A stretch of DNA of 64,000 bases from Bacillota bacterium (GTDB taxonomy: Bacteria; Bacillota; Clostridia; Acetivibrionales; DTU013). This document shows positions 14,611 through 23,073 of this stretch, in pieces (the stretch's first letter is position 1; every line of letters starts with the position of its first letter). The notes beneath the pieces are model-generated. The model worked only from the letters and a program-made list of their open reading frames with translations, was not told the origin of the DNA and ran no database searches. The DNA lies in contig JAEYOP010000071.1 of NCBI GenBank assembly GCA_023411575.1, forward strand, positions 1-64,000, read 5' to 3'. A program made the position numbers and the translations under genes.

Positions 14611-15972
14611 TCACCTTTGCAGCCGGATCATGCCGGACAGGGAACTCTTCATATCCTGCAGCATTTGCCCCGCGCTCTTCGAATCCTTTTCCTGGTATCC
14701 TCGGAAGGCAAAGATCAGCACAAGCAGCCGGATAACGGCCGATAGGATGAACAGCAGTTGATAGCTGCCGAGCTTGATGCCGGCGAAAATGGGAATTCCG
14801 TTCTTCGGGATGATACCCCGGGAAATCTGCATGAACGCGCCTCCGCAAAGAAACGCGGCCGCCGTTCCGATCAGTGCGACCACCATGGTATAAACGGCTA
14901 TATAAATGGAGCGGCTTTTTTCGGGAGCAAGCCAGATGGACTGGTTGAAGGCCATCATTTCAAAGCCCGGCCAGAAAATTCCGCTGAAAATATTGATCAG
15001 CAGCACGACCCAGGCTGTCTGCGGAGTGGCAAAGAGCCAGATCACCGGCAGGGCGAATATGGTCACGCAGCACAGGAACATGACCGGCCTGCTGCCGTAT
15101 TTGTCGGAAAGGTTGCCCCACCGGCTGATGGTGAATACCGTCAGCACATTGGCCGTAACCTGCGTGAACAGGGAAATGGTAAGGTAATTCATTTTCAGTT
15201 CTTCGATCATGAATACATTGAAAAAGGGACCGGCAATATTCACGGAGAAATACCAAAACGCGACGAACAGGGTATATCTCAAGTAGTTCCGGTCCCGAAA
15301 GGGCTCAAGAAACAGGCTTCCATAAGCCGGCTTTGCCTTCGGCGCTTCCATGGAGGGATGCTTGATCCAGAAAAACAGCACGATATCGATGGTGCCGAAG
15401 ATGGCGGCAAAGACGAAAACAACGGCGTAGCCCGCGTACCCGTGAATCTTGTCGAGCAGCAGCCCGCACAAAAGAGCCGCCGTGCCGCCGGTTATGGTGT
15501 AAATCATGGCTCTTCTGCCGAAGAACCTGCCTTTTGCTTCCGCCGGGACCAGATCCCCCATCCAGGAGTTGAACGCCAGTCCGACGACGGAATTGGCCAC
15601 GGAGGAAATGGCGATCAGCACGGTCACGACAACGATGCTTGCCCTTGTCTTGTCCGGATTCAGCAGAAAGGGAATAAAGGCGATGACAAACCACATGGGG
15701 CGGTGGATGAAGCCCGCCGCAAGGAAAAGGGGCTTGCGCTTCCCGGAGTTTACCATCCAGAAGGAGATCAGGACCTGGACCACCGCGCCGATCACCGGCA
15801 TGGCCATGATGACCGAATAAACAAAATCGTTGGCGCCGAGCATCCTGGTAAAACCGGTCAGGGCAGCGCCGTTTACTACTGAAAAAAAGGGCAGCCCGAA
15901 TGCGGAGGCCATGGTGACCAGCATAAGGCTTCTTTTCAATTCACTTCCGTTGGCTTGATTCCTGCCGCTCAC
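14611..15972 (-). CDS. Major facilitator superfamily transporter
   Basis: The 453-residue protein has about twelve hydrophobic segments in two halves joined by a cytoplasmic loop (about residues 215-240, HPSMEAPKAKPAYG). The loop after the fourth-fifth helices (DLVPAEAKGRFFGRRA near residue 145) is typical of MFS proteins that keep a conserved PAxxRGRxxG-like motif. The second half repeats this with WGNLSDKYGSRPV near residue 290. Substrate cannot be told. The gene follows the LTA-synthase-like gene on the same strand with 21 bases between them, so the two are probably in one transcript; a link to envelope metabolism is possible but unproved. Confidence 0.85.
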   Translation of the reverse strand: MSGRNQANGSELKRSLMLVTMASAFGLPFFSVVNGAALTGFTRMLGANDFVYSVIMAMPVIGAVVQVLISFWMVNSGKRKPLFLAAGFIHRPMWFVIAFIPFLLNPDKTRASIVVVTVLIAISSVANSVVGLAFNSWMGDLVPAEAKGRFFGRRAMIYTITGGTAALLCGLLLDKIHGYAGYAVVFVFAAIFGTIDIVLFFWIKHPSMEAPKAKPAYGSLFLEPFRDRNYLRYTLFVAFWYFSVNIAGPFFNVFMIEELKMNYLTISLFTQVTANVLTVFTISRWGNLSDKYGSRPVMFLCCVTIFALPVIWLFATPQTAWVVLLINIFSGIFWPGFEMMAFNQSIWLAPEKSRSIYIAVYTMVVALIGTAAAFLCGGAFMQISRGIIPKNGIPIFAGIKLGSYQLLFILSAVIRLLVLIFAFRGYQEKDSKSAGQMLQDMKSSLSGMIRLQR

Positions 15973-15993
15973 AATTCCACCGCCCGTAATAGA

Positions 15994-17934
15994 TTATTTA
16001 TAGCTGGCCAGCGCGTTTTTCTGGAGAATGATGTCGGATATGTCCAGCTCTTTCTGGTACTTTTCGATCTCCTGCGAAAAAGCGCCTTTTTCCAGAGGCT
16101 GCCCGTCCGCGCCGTAAACCGTATCATCCGCGCTGACATAAGCGTAATCGCGGGTGATTACGGACCCATCCCGGAGTACGGCATACCCCTTTTCCTCCGG
16201 AGTGTTGAGGATATCCTTGCCCAACGCATGGGGCGCTTTGACGCCCAGGAGATTTGCAATCGTCGGAAGCACGTCGATTTCCCCGCATACCGTATGGTTT
16301 ACACCCTTTTCCTTCATGCCGGGGAAGCGGATAAAGCAAGGCGTCTTGTGCAGCATGGTCCAGTTGTATTCGGTAAACTCATACCCGTCTACCAGGGCTT
16401 TGAGGCTGTCCGTCTGTTCCTTCAGCATCGCATGGTGGTCGCCGTAAAGGACAATGACCGAATTCTCGTACAGGCCTTTGCTCTTCAGATCCTCAAAGAA
16501 CCGGCCGAGGGCCTGGTCCACATAATTGGCCGCCTTCATGTAATTGCCGGCCATCGTTTCCTCATACCGGCCCGCGTCAAAGTCTTTGAAGCCTTCAAAA
16601 TAAGTGAAGGGGTGATGGCTGGACAAAGTGATCATAAAGCTGTAAAAAGGCCCGGAAAGGGTATCAAGCTTCTCCATGTTCTGCCGGAAGAAGGATTTGT
16701 CGCTCAGGCCCCAGCCCAGATGGTCGTCCTGTTCATAGTCGTTCTGGCTGAAAAACCGCTTGAAACCGATGGCCTTGTATATTTCCGTCCTGTTCCAGAA
16801 GCTCGGGTTGTTCGCGTGGAAGACATAAGAAGAATAACCTTCCTTTTTAAGCAGGCTCGGCAGGCTTTCGTAGGTGTTGCTCGGATACTTGAAGTAAACG
16901 GCGCCGTCTTTCAGCGGGTACAGGGAGGCGTTTGACAGGAGCTCTGCGTCCGCGGTATTTCCGGTGCCGACCTGGTAATAGAAATTATCCAGGTAAACGC
17001 TGTCATTTATATATTTGTTCAGATTCGGAGTAATCTCCTTGCCGTTGAAGGTGGCGTTTATAATAAACTGCTGGATTGCTTCCAGTTGAATGACGATTAC
17101 ATTTTTGCCTTTGGCTATGCCGGCATATTGCGCGCCAGCGGTTGCTTTCGCGGCAGCGGCCTTTTCGCTGAAAAATTGGTCAAGCTCGCTCTTTTCCTGC
17201 CTGGTCAGCTTGTGGTCCGCAAAAAAGCGCTCCTGGATATTCCTTTTTACGTCATAATAATGAAAGTAGAAAATCCCCAGGTTGTCGATGACATAATTGT
17301 TATCGTATTCGAACACCTCGTGGGACGACTTCCCGTAAGCGTACTGGAACAGGCCGAAGCTCAGGCAGAAGACGATAATGACGGAGATGATCCGTTTGAC
17401 GGGGTGTATCCGTTCGACCTTGAACGCCGGATGCTTCCGGAACAACAGCAGGGCCGTTATAAACACGGGGATATTTATTATAAAAATCAAATCGCGGACG
17501 TTCAGCAGACTCTGTATGCTGTCGGACACATCGCCGACATAGCCGATTTGATAAAGGACGGGAACGGTTATCGCGTTGTAGTAATACCGGAAATACAAGG
17601 TATCGGAAAACAGCAAAACGCTGAACAGGATATCCATGATAAAAAGTGCAAAAAGCCTGCGCCGGTTGAAGAACAGCAGGACGAAAACGACGATCAGCAG
17701 GATCGAGGTGAAAGTCGCCAGCAGCATGTTGTTGTTGAAGCTATTGAAATACGGCTTGATATTCAGTCTGGACGAAAATTGGAAGTATGCGCATTTCATC
17801 ATCATTCCCAGAAGAAAGACAAGCCAGATGGAAATTTCTAATAGATGGGACGGGTTCAAAGCGATTTTTAACGTTCTGGGCTGTACGATTGTTTTTTCCA
17901 AAGTATCACCTGCTGGTAAAAGTAAATTCGGCAT
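15994..17934 (-). CDS. LTA synthase-family sulfatase-fold membrane protein
   Basis: The 646-residue protein has five hydrophobic helices in its first 200 residues and an extracellular alkaline-phosphatase/sulfatase domain from about residue 265. The domain has NVIVIQLEAIQQF near 278 (metal-binding Glu), GTGNTADAELLSN near 325 with the catalytic-type threonine of LtaS, and VLYGDHHAM near 500. LtaS enzymes polymerise glycerol-phosphate from phosphatidylglycerol onto a glycolipid at the outer membrane face. The family also contains primases and phosphoethanolamine-type transferases, so the exact reaction is open. A promoter on the minus strand is at 17952-17980; the TTG at codon 12 could be an alternative start. 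Confidence 0.85.
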   Translation of the reverse strand: MPNLLLPAGDTLEKTIVQPRTLKIALNPSHLLEISIWLVFLLGMMMKCAYFQFSSRLNIKPYFNSFNNNMLLATFTSILLIVVFVLLFFNRRRLFALFIMDILFSVLLFSDTLYFRYYYNAITVPVLYQIGYVGDVSDSIQSLLNVRDLIFIINIPVFITALLLFRKHPAFKVERIHPVKRIISVIIVFCLSFGLFQYAYGKSSHEVFEYDNNYVIDNLGIFYFHYYDVKRNIQERFFADHKLTRQEKSELDQFFSEKAAAAKATAGAQYAGIAKGKNVIVIQLEAIQQFIINATFNGKEITPNLNKYINDSVYLDNFYYQVGTGNTADAELLSNASLYPLKDGAVYFKYPSNTYESLPSLLKKEGYSSYVFHANNPSFWNRTEIYKAIGFKRFFSQNDYEQDDHLGWGLSDKSFFRQNMEKLDTLSGPFYSFMITLSSHHPFTYFEGFKDFDAGRYEETMAGNYMKAANYVDQALGRFFEDLKSKGLYENSVIVLYGDHHAMLKEQTDSLKALVDGYEFTEYNWTMLHKTPCFIRFPGMKEKGVNHTVCGEIDVLPTIANLLGVKAPHALGKDILNTPEEKGYAVLRDGSVITRDYAYVSADDTVYGADGQPLEKGAFSQEIEKYQKELDISDIILQKNALASYK

Positions 17935-17951
17935 TCCTGCTTTCCCAATGT

Positions 17952-17980
17952 TTTATCAATATCTGAATATTTTATCGCAA
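17952..17980 (-). promoter_or_regulatory. Probable promoter of the LTA-synthase-like gene
   Basis: On the minus strand TTGCGA (17975-17980) and GATAAA (17952-17957) are spaced by 17 bases in an AT-rich region, about 18 bases upstream of the start codon. Confidence 0.5.
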
Positions 17981-18050
17981 TTCATTAAAAATTACAACTT
18001 CTGTTGAACCCTATTTTTAGGAGTGGTAGAATTATTATGAACGTTTCCGT

Positions 18051-18986
18051 ATGGTTATGCACTCAGGTGGGTGCGAAATAGGCCCGAGACCCATCGACCT
18101 CCACCTCAAGGCGCTCCGGAGCATGGGCGCAAAGGTGCAGGACGCCCAGCGGGGCTTCATTTATTGCGAAGCGGAAAGACTCAAGGGCTGCGATATCCAG
18201 CTGGATTATCCCAGCGTGGGCGCGACGGAGAATATCATGCTGGCCTCGGTGTTTGCCGAGGGGGAGACGTTGATCCGGAATGCAGCCAAGGAACCGGAAA
18301 TCATTGATTTGCAGAATTACCTTCAGGCGACCGGAGTACAGGTGACGGGAGCCGGAACAAGCATGATACGGATATGCGGCGGAGAACACAGGCTGAGAAA
18401 TGCCGAGCATACCATCATTACGGACAGGATCGTGACAGGTACATACATGGCGGCCGCCGGCATCACCGGCGGGGAGCTGCTGCTGCGAAATGTGATACCG
18501 GAGCACCTGCACGCCATTACGGCGATTCTTCGCGAGAGCGGATGCCGGATCAGCATCCGGGGAAGCACCATGTATATCGTAGCGCCGTTGAGGCTGCGGG
18601 CGGTGGATATCCTCCGGACGCTGCCCTACCCGGGCTTTCCCACCGATATGCAGGCGCAGCTCCTCGCAATGCTGACGGTGGCCAGGGGAACCAGCATTGT
18701 GGTGGAAACGGTTTTCGAAAACCGGTACAAGCATGTGGATGAGTTGCTCCGGATGGGCGCCAACATCAAGCTGGAGGGAAGACTGGCCGTCATAAAGGGC
18801 GTCAAAAAGCTGATTGGCGCCAACGTGACCGCAAGGGACCTGAGGGGCGGCGCGGCGCTTGTGCTGGCAGGACTGGCCGCGGATGGCGAGACGGTGATTT
18901 CGGATATCAAGCATATCGACAGGGGATATGAGAATATCGAGGAAAAGCTTCGCCAGGTGGGCGCGGACATTCAGCGGGTCAATTGA
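18051..18986 (+). CDS. murA: UDP-GlcNAc enolpyruvyltransferase MurA, N-terminally truncated
   Basis: The 311-residue frame matches MurA from just before the active-site loop to the C-terminus: SGGCEIGPRPIDLHL (residues 5-19, with the PEP-binding cysteine at residue 8), YPSVGATENIMLASVFAEG near 62 and FPTDMQAQLLAML near 192. MurA makes UDP-MurNAc precursor in the cytoplasm and is normally about 420 residues, so roughly 105-110 N-terminal residues are missing. An in-frame TAG at 18024-18026 closes the frame upstream and the ATG at 18051 has no clear ribosome binding site. It directly precedes ftsQ, its usual dcw neighbour. It may be a pseudogene or the product of a local deletion or misassembly; an intact copy is expected elsewhere. 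Confidence 0.75.
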   Translation: MVMHSGGCEIGPRPIDLHLKALRSMGAKVQDAQRGFIYCEAERLKGCDIQLDYPSVGATENIMLASVFAEGETLIRNAAKEPEIIDLQNYLQATGVQVTGAGTSMIRICGGEHRLRNAEHTIITDRIVTGTYMAAAGITGGELLLRNVIPEHLHAITAILRESGCRISIRGSTMYIVAPLRLRAVDILRTLPYPGFPTDMQAQLLAMLTVARGTSIVVETVFENRYKHVDELLRMGANIKLEGRLAVIKGVKKLIGANVTARDLRGGAALVLAGLAADGETVISDIKHIDRGYENIEEKLRQVGADIQRVN

Positions 18987-19002
18987 ATTGAAAGGAAAGT
19001 TC

Positions 19003-19857
19003 ATGAAGGTACGAAGGATGCAGGATGTGCAGGAGTCTGCGCAGAAAAAGCACAAAAGCAAAAAAAAGAAGAATAAAAGGCTGTTTCGTTGGATAAGATT
19101 CCTGCTGATCACGGTGCTGCTTTCGGTAACGCTGGTTTACGGGGCTCTTTCACCGTTTTTCAATATAAAGGAAGTCAAAGTGGCAAAGGAAGCCGTGCAT
19201 TACGACAATCAAACGCTGGAAGCTAAATCGGGAATCCTGCCGGGGGTGAACGGCTTCCGGCTCTTATTCGACAGACCGGGAAAGTTTTGGTTCCTGCGCA
19301 TCGGGGCTGCTGAAAGCTCTATCCTGGAAAGCTGCCCGTATGTGAAAAGTGCGAAGGTACGGTATGTGGTGCCGTCTACTGCGTCAATAGAGGTCGAGGA
19401 AAGGGAAGCCGCGGCGATCCTGACCTTTGACGGGACAAGCCTGCTGGCCGACCGGGAGGAATTTCTCCTGGAGGTGGACCCGGACACGAAAAAGCTGGAA
19501 CTGCCGGTCATCCGGATCAAAAAGCCCAAGGAGCTCAAACCGGGCAAAAAACTGGACCTGCAGGAAAACGAGATGCCGACGGCCCTCAAGATTTACGAGG
19601 AAATCCGGAAGATGGACGGCAGGCAGGAAAGCAGGCTTCTGCCGGAAGTGGACTATGTTGATGTCTCCGATCTGGATAACGTGGGATTCCTGCTCCAGTC
19701 CAGGATCATGGTGCGCCTGGGCGGGATGGATGACCTGGTTTATAAGCTGAATGCGGTCAATACGGTGTTTTCAAATAATATTAAAAAGAATGAAAAGGGT
19801 AAACTGGAATTCACTTCGGACGGGAATCCGGTTTTTACACCTGGAAGCGGGAGGTAG
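19003..19857 (+). CDS. ftsQ: Cell-division protein FtsQ/DivIB
   Basis: The 284-residue protein has a very lysine-rich cytoplasmic tail (residues 14-26), one membrane helix (about 30-50) and an extracytoplasmic POTRA domain beginning SPFFNIKEVKVAKEA. The FtsQ/DivIB beta domain follows (SAKVRYVVPSTASIEVEERE, then the segment to GFLLQSRIMVRLGG). It belongs to the divisome DivIB-DivIC-FtsL complex. The start at 19003 is chosen because GAAAGGAAA lies upstream at normal spacing; a longer frame from 18928 would overlap murA. It is followed by sbp five bases later. Confidence 0.9.
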   Translation: MKVRRMQDVQESAQKKHKSKKKKNKRLFRWIRFLLITVLLSVTLVYGALSPFFNIKEVKVAKEAVHYDNQTLEAKSGILPGVNGFRLLFDRPGKFWFLRIGAAESSILESCPYVKSAKVRYVVPSTASIEVEEREAAAILTFDGTSLLADREEFLLEVDPDTKKLELPVIRIKKPKELKPGKKLDLQENEMPTALKIYEEIRKMDGRQESRLLPEVDYVDVSDLDNVGFLLQSRIMVRLGGMDDLVYKLNAVNTVFSNNIKKNEKGKLEFTSDGNPVFTPGSGR

Positions 19858-19862
19858 ACAGC

Positions 19863-20213
19863 ATGTTGCCAATTTTGGGAATGATCATCGGGATTCTTAT
19901 CGGGGTTTTTTTCATTCCGGTAAATATTCCACAGCAGTATTCGACTTATGTGGCGGTAGCCATACTAGCCGCCCTTGACTCTGTTTTCGGAGGGGTCGTA
20001 GCCACCCTGCAGGAAAAATTCGATATGAAGATCTTCATATCCGGTTTTTTCGGAAACGCCCTGCTGGCGGCTATTCTGGCCTACATAGGGGATCAGCTCG
20101 GCATCCAGATCTACCTGGCGGCCATATTTGCCTTCGGCAACAGGCTGTTCCTCAATTTTGCAATTATTCGCAGATATATATTGAATAAGTCTGTCAAAAA
20201 AGATAATATATGA
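19863..20213 (+). CDS. sbp: Small basic protein Sbp (DUF1290)
   Basis: The 116-residue membrane protein has four hydrophobic segments: residues 1-20, 26-48, 57-77 and 81-98. It contains the conserved YSTYVAVAILAALDSVFGG (residues 26-44) and FGNRLFLNFAIIRR that define the DUF1290/Sbp family, always found beside ftsQ/ftsA/ftsZ genes in Gram-positive bacteria. Its biochemical role is not established. Its location between ftsQ and ftsA supports a division-related function. Confidence 0.9.
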   Translation: MLPILGMIIGILIGVFFIPVNIPQQYSTYVAVAILAALDSVFGGVVATLQEKFDMKIFISGFFGNALLAAILAYIGDQLGIQIYLAAIFAFGNRLFLNFAIIRRYILNKSVKKDNI

Positions 20214-20244
20214 TTGCAATCAAAATTGGTAGGGGGTTTCTTCT

Positions 20245-21483
20245 TTGGGTGATTTGATTGTAAGTGTGGATATAGGCACTTCCAAGGTAAGCTCGATCAT
20301 TGGGAGGGTTCATAAGAATTCCCAACTGGAAATCCTGGGCAGGGGCATGTCCCCGTGCAACGGGCTGAAAAAGGGCGTCATCGTGGATATCGAAGCCACT
20401 GCCGCCTGTATCAGAAGTGCGGTTGAAGAAGCGGAAGCGGCCGCGAATATGAGGGTTGGTTCAGCCTTTATCAATATTCACGGCATGCATGTAAGTGTCA
20501 TAAACAACAAGAGCTGGCTTGCCATATCCAATGGAAACAGGGAAATTACCCACCGCGATATCGACAGTATCCTGCACTCCGTGAGGGACATCGAAATTCC
20601 GGAGGACAGGCAGCTGATCGACGTAATCCCCAGGCAATACATCATCGACGGCTACGATGAGATCATTGATCCCATCGGCATGGTGGGAACCCGTCTGGAA
20701 GTGGACGCCGATATCGTCGTCGGAAAGATCACTTCCGTCCAAAATATCGTCAAGAGCGTGGAGCGGGCGGGAATCCAGTTGGACGGCATCGTCGCGGAAG
20801 CCTTTGCCACAGGCGAGATCTGCCTGACCGCGGATGAGCGGGACATGGGGGTCATTCTCCTGGATATCGGCGGAGGCGTGACCGATATATCGGTGTTCCA
20901 GGGGAAGAGACTGGTCTTTTATGATTCCATCCCCGTCGGCGGGGACCATATCACCAACGACATCGCCATAGGGCTTCGAATATCCAATACCGAAGCGGAG
21001 AAAATCAAGCGCCAGTTTGAACTGGCCCTGACCTCTCTGATTAAAAACGATCAGGAAATATCCGTATTCGATATCAACGAAAACAAGAAGAAAAACGTAA
21101 AGGTTTCCGAGGTCGTGGAAATTATTGAAGCAAGGGTTTATGAGATCTTTTCCCTCAGCCGGAACCAGCTTGCGAAGGCGGGAGCCCTGCTCAAGCCCGG
21201 CGGGGGCGTCGTTCTGACCGGCGCGGGTATTTCCTATGTGGACGGCAGCAGGCAGCTGGCCCAGGAGGTTTTCGAAGTGCCCGTAAGAGTCGTCCAGGCA
21301 GGGCAGATCCAGGGGGTATCCAAGCCGGAATTCATCCCTTCGGCCGGAATCATCCGGTATGTGGCCAGCATCAAGAAAGGGACCAGCCACGCAAGCGAGC
21401 TGAAGCTGAAAAAGCCCGGCGTTGCGCAGCCGAAGGAATCGGTGCTGGAGAAGATTCTCCGTTTCTTCAGGGAAATTTTTTAG
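20245..21483 (+). CDS. ftsA: Cell-division protein FtsA
   Basis: The 412-residue actin-like ATPase anchors FtsZ filaments to the membrane. It begins LIVSVDIGTSKVSSIIGR (phosphate-1 loop), has the 1C/SHS2 insert (residues about 85-165, containing DVIPRQYIIDGY), phosphate-2 VILLDIGGGVTDISVF near 209 and the adenosine motif VVLTGAGISYVDG near 322. The C-terminal amphipathic membrane-targeting helix is ESVLEKILRFFREIF. The TTG start at 20245 is supported by AGGGGG about nine bases upstream. The stop codon TAG lies at the edge of a large palindrome that fills the gap before ftsZ. Confidence 0.94.
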   Translation: MGDLIVSVDIGTSKVSSIIGRVHKNSQLEILGRGMSPCNGLKKGVIVDIEATAACIRSAVEEAEAAANMRVGSAFINIHGMHVSVINNKSWLAISNGNREITHRDIDSILHSVRDIEIPEDRQLIDVIPRQYIIDGYDEIIDPIGMVGTRLEVDADIVVGKITSVQNIVKSVERAGIQLDGIVAEAFATGEICLTADERDMGVILLDIGGGVTDISVFQGKRLVFYDSIPVGGDHITNDIAIGLRISNTEAEKIKRQFELALTSLIKNDQEISVFDINENKKKNVKVSEVVEIIEARVYEIFSLSRNQLAKAGALLKPGGGVVLTGAGISYVDGSRQLAQEVFEVPVRVVQAGQIQGVSKPEFIPSAGIIRYVASIKKGTSHASELKLKKPGVAQPKESVLEKILRFFREIF

Positions 21484-21580
21484 GACAAGCGAAAAATAAT
21501 TTCCGGTAAATCTTCCGGCAAAAATCGTAGAACCGCCGATCTTTTGCCAGAAGAACCGGAACTAATTTTTCGGTTGTCCT
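21482..21580. repeat. Large imperfect palindrome between ftsA and ftsZ
   Basis: Arms of about 45 bases (21482-21527 and 21537-21580) pair almost throughout: AGGACAA with TTGTCCT, CGAAAAAT with ATTTTTCG, TTCCGG with CCGGAA, TCTTC with GAAGA, GGCAAAA with TTTTGCC, and a CG-rich tip around a nine-base loop. The left arm starts inside the ftsA stop codon. No T-run follows on the plus strand, so it is not a simple ftsA terminator. It may be a processed or regulatory RNA structure or a mobile palindromic element. Confidence 0.8.
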
Positions 21581-21598
21581 TTGCGAAAAAAACTAAGC

Positions 21599-21627
21599 TT
21601 GCTTTCAGGAATGGAATAAGATATTAT
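21599..21627 (+). promoter_or_regulatory. Probable promoter of ftsZ
   Basis: TTGCTT (21599-21604), a 17-base spacer and TATTAT (21622-21627) lie about 80 bases upstream of the ftsZ start and just after the large palindrome, so ftsZ can be expressed independently of ftsA. Confidence 0.6.
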
Positions 21628-21708
21628 TGAAGTAATGTATGGAAGAGGTTTATGTTCATTTCAGAACCCTTGACCGTGTGATTAACGAATGACGAAGGGG
21701 GATTCAAT

Positions 21709-22812
21709 TTGCTGGAGTTTGATATCGACATGGAACAGTTTGCCCAGATCAAGGTCATAGGCGTCGGCGGCGGGGGCAACAATGCCGTCAACAGGATGAT
21801 CACCGCCGGACTTCGCGGAGTGGAATTCATCGCAATCAACACTGACAAACAAGCTCTTTTTTTATCCAAAGCAAATACAAAAATTCAGATAGGCGATAAA
21901 CTGACAAAAGGTCTCGGAGCCGGCGCAAACCCGGAAATTGGAGAACGTGCGGCCAATGAAAGCAAGGATGAGATCGCCCAGGCCGTAAAGGGCGCCGACA
22001 TGGTGTTCGTAACGGCCGGCATGGGGGGCGGCACCGGCACCGGCGCGGCTCCTGTGGTAGCGCAGATCGCAAAGGAAATGGGAATCCTTACGGTTGGCGT
22101 CGTAACAAAGCCGTTCATGTTTGAAGGCCGGAAGAGAATGCAGTATGCGGAACAGGGCATAGAAAATCTGAAGGGCGTCGTAGACACCCTTGTAACAATA
22201 CCGAACGACAGATTGCTGCAGGTAGCGGAAAAAAGAACCTCCATCATCGATGCGTTCCGGATGGCGGACGATGTTCTCCGCCAGGGCGTGCAGGGCATTT
22301 CCGACCTGATCGCGGTACCCGGACTGATCAACCTGGACTTTGCCGATGTCAAGACCATCATGCTCAATACGGGACTTGCCCATATGGGTATCGGAAGAGC
22401 CGCCGGCGAAGGCAGGGCGGAAGAAGCGGCCAAGCAGGCCATTCAGAGCCCGCTGCTCGAGACCTCCATCGAAGGGGCGAGAGGCGTGCTGCTGAATATC
22501 ACCGGCGGCGCAGACCTCGGTCTGTTCGAAGTCAATCTGGCTGCAGAGCTGGTGCAGAAGTCGGCCGACCCGGATGCAAACATCATCGTCGGCGCCGTCA
22601 TCGACGAAAACCTCAAGGATGAAATGCTGATCACCGTGATTGCTACGGGCTTTGAAAAGGGGCCCGTGATCAAGAAGATCGAAAAGATCGTTGAAAGAGC
22701 TTCCATCAAGCCGGAGGTGTCACAGCCGGCAGTGAAACGCCATGTGGCGGGCGAAGTATCCGAGGATGAACTCGAGATACCCACCTTCCTCCGGAAGAAC
22801 CGTTTTAAATAA
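21709..22812 (+). CDS. ftsZ: Cell-division GTPase FtsZ
   Basis: The 367-residue tubulin homologue polymerises into the Z-ring at mid-cell. It has GVGGGGNNAVNRM near residue 17, the GTP-binding signature GGGTGTGAAPVVA near residue 105, and the T7/catalytic loop NLDFADVKTIM near residue 207. A disordered linker leads to the conserved C-terminal peptide ELEIPTFLRKNRFK, which binds FtsA and SepF. The TTG start at 21709 has AAGGGGGA seven bases upstream. Length is slightly short for the family because the linker is short. A terminator follows at 22841. Confidence 0.96.
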   Translation: MLEFDIDMEQFAQIKVIGVGGGGNNAVNRMITAGLRGVEFIAINTDKQALFLSKANTKIQIGDKLTKGLGAGANPEIGERAANESKDEIAQAVKGADMVFVTAGMGGGTGTGAAPVVAQIAKEMGILTVGVVTKPFMFEGRKRMQYAEQGIENLKGVVDTLVTIPNDRLLQVAEKRTSIIDAFRMADDVLRQGVQGISDLIAVPGLINLDFADVKTIMLNTGLAHMGIGRAAGEGRAEEAAKQAIQSPLLETSIEGARGVLLNITGGADLGLFEVNLAAELVQKSADPDANIIVGAVIDENLKDEMLITVIATGFEKGPVIKKIEKIVERASIKPEVSQPAVKRHVAGEVSEDELEIPTFLRKNRFK

Positions 22813-22840
22813 TACCGGCACCATACGCCATAAGATTCCA

Positions 22841-22875
22841 AAGCAGATGATCGTTACCGATTGTCTGCTTTTTTA
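22841..22875 (+). terminator. Rho-independent terminator after ftsZ
   Basis: AAGCAGA pairs with TCTGCTT and ATCG with CGAT around a small loop, followed by a run of six T residues. It closes the division gene block 28 bases after the ftsZ stop. Confidence 0.88.
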
Positions 22876-22908
22876 TGAGGCGTAGTGCCATCTCATCCTG
22901 GCTGTTCT

Positions 22909-22974
22909 TGTCGTATACTTTCCATTTTTCTACAGGGTCAAGCGACACAAAAATCCGTTTCAATCAACTATAAT
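22909..22974 (+). promoter_or_regulatory. Possible Spo0A-controlled promoter of spoIIGA
   Basis: A perfect TATAAT at 22969-22974 has no -35 match at normal spacing. Upstream are TGTCGTA (22909-22915) and, on the minus strand, TGTCGCT (22941-22947), one and two mismatches from the 0A box TGTCGAA. In Bacillus, spoIIGA is a Spo0A-activated sigma-A promoter with a poor or displaced -35 box, which this layout would fit. Confidence 0.4.
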
Positions 22975-23073
22975 TTGTATATATTTGTTTGCTGCCCATT
23001 GCATAAACGTACAGGCATACGAATATATCTAAAATAGGGGATGTCTCGCTTGGTACGGCTGTGAGGTAGACGG

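Noticed and set aside
14758..15882. 374-codon plus-strand frame opposite the MFS gene
   Set aside because: Highly charged, Gly/His-rich shadow of a membrane-protein gene; no domain.
18037..18081. 15-codon ORF at the murA truncation point
   Set aside because: It has an AGGAG upstream but no recognisable product; it is more likely a by-product of the junction than a leader peptide.
18063..19112. 349-codon minus-strand frame opposite murA and ftsQ
   Set aside because: It has a shadow-like composition and lies opposite clear MurA and FtsQ homology.
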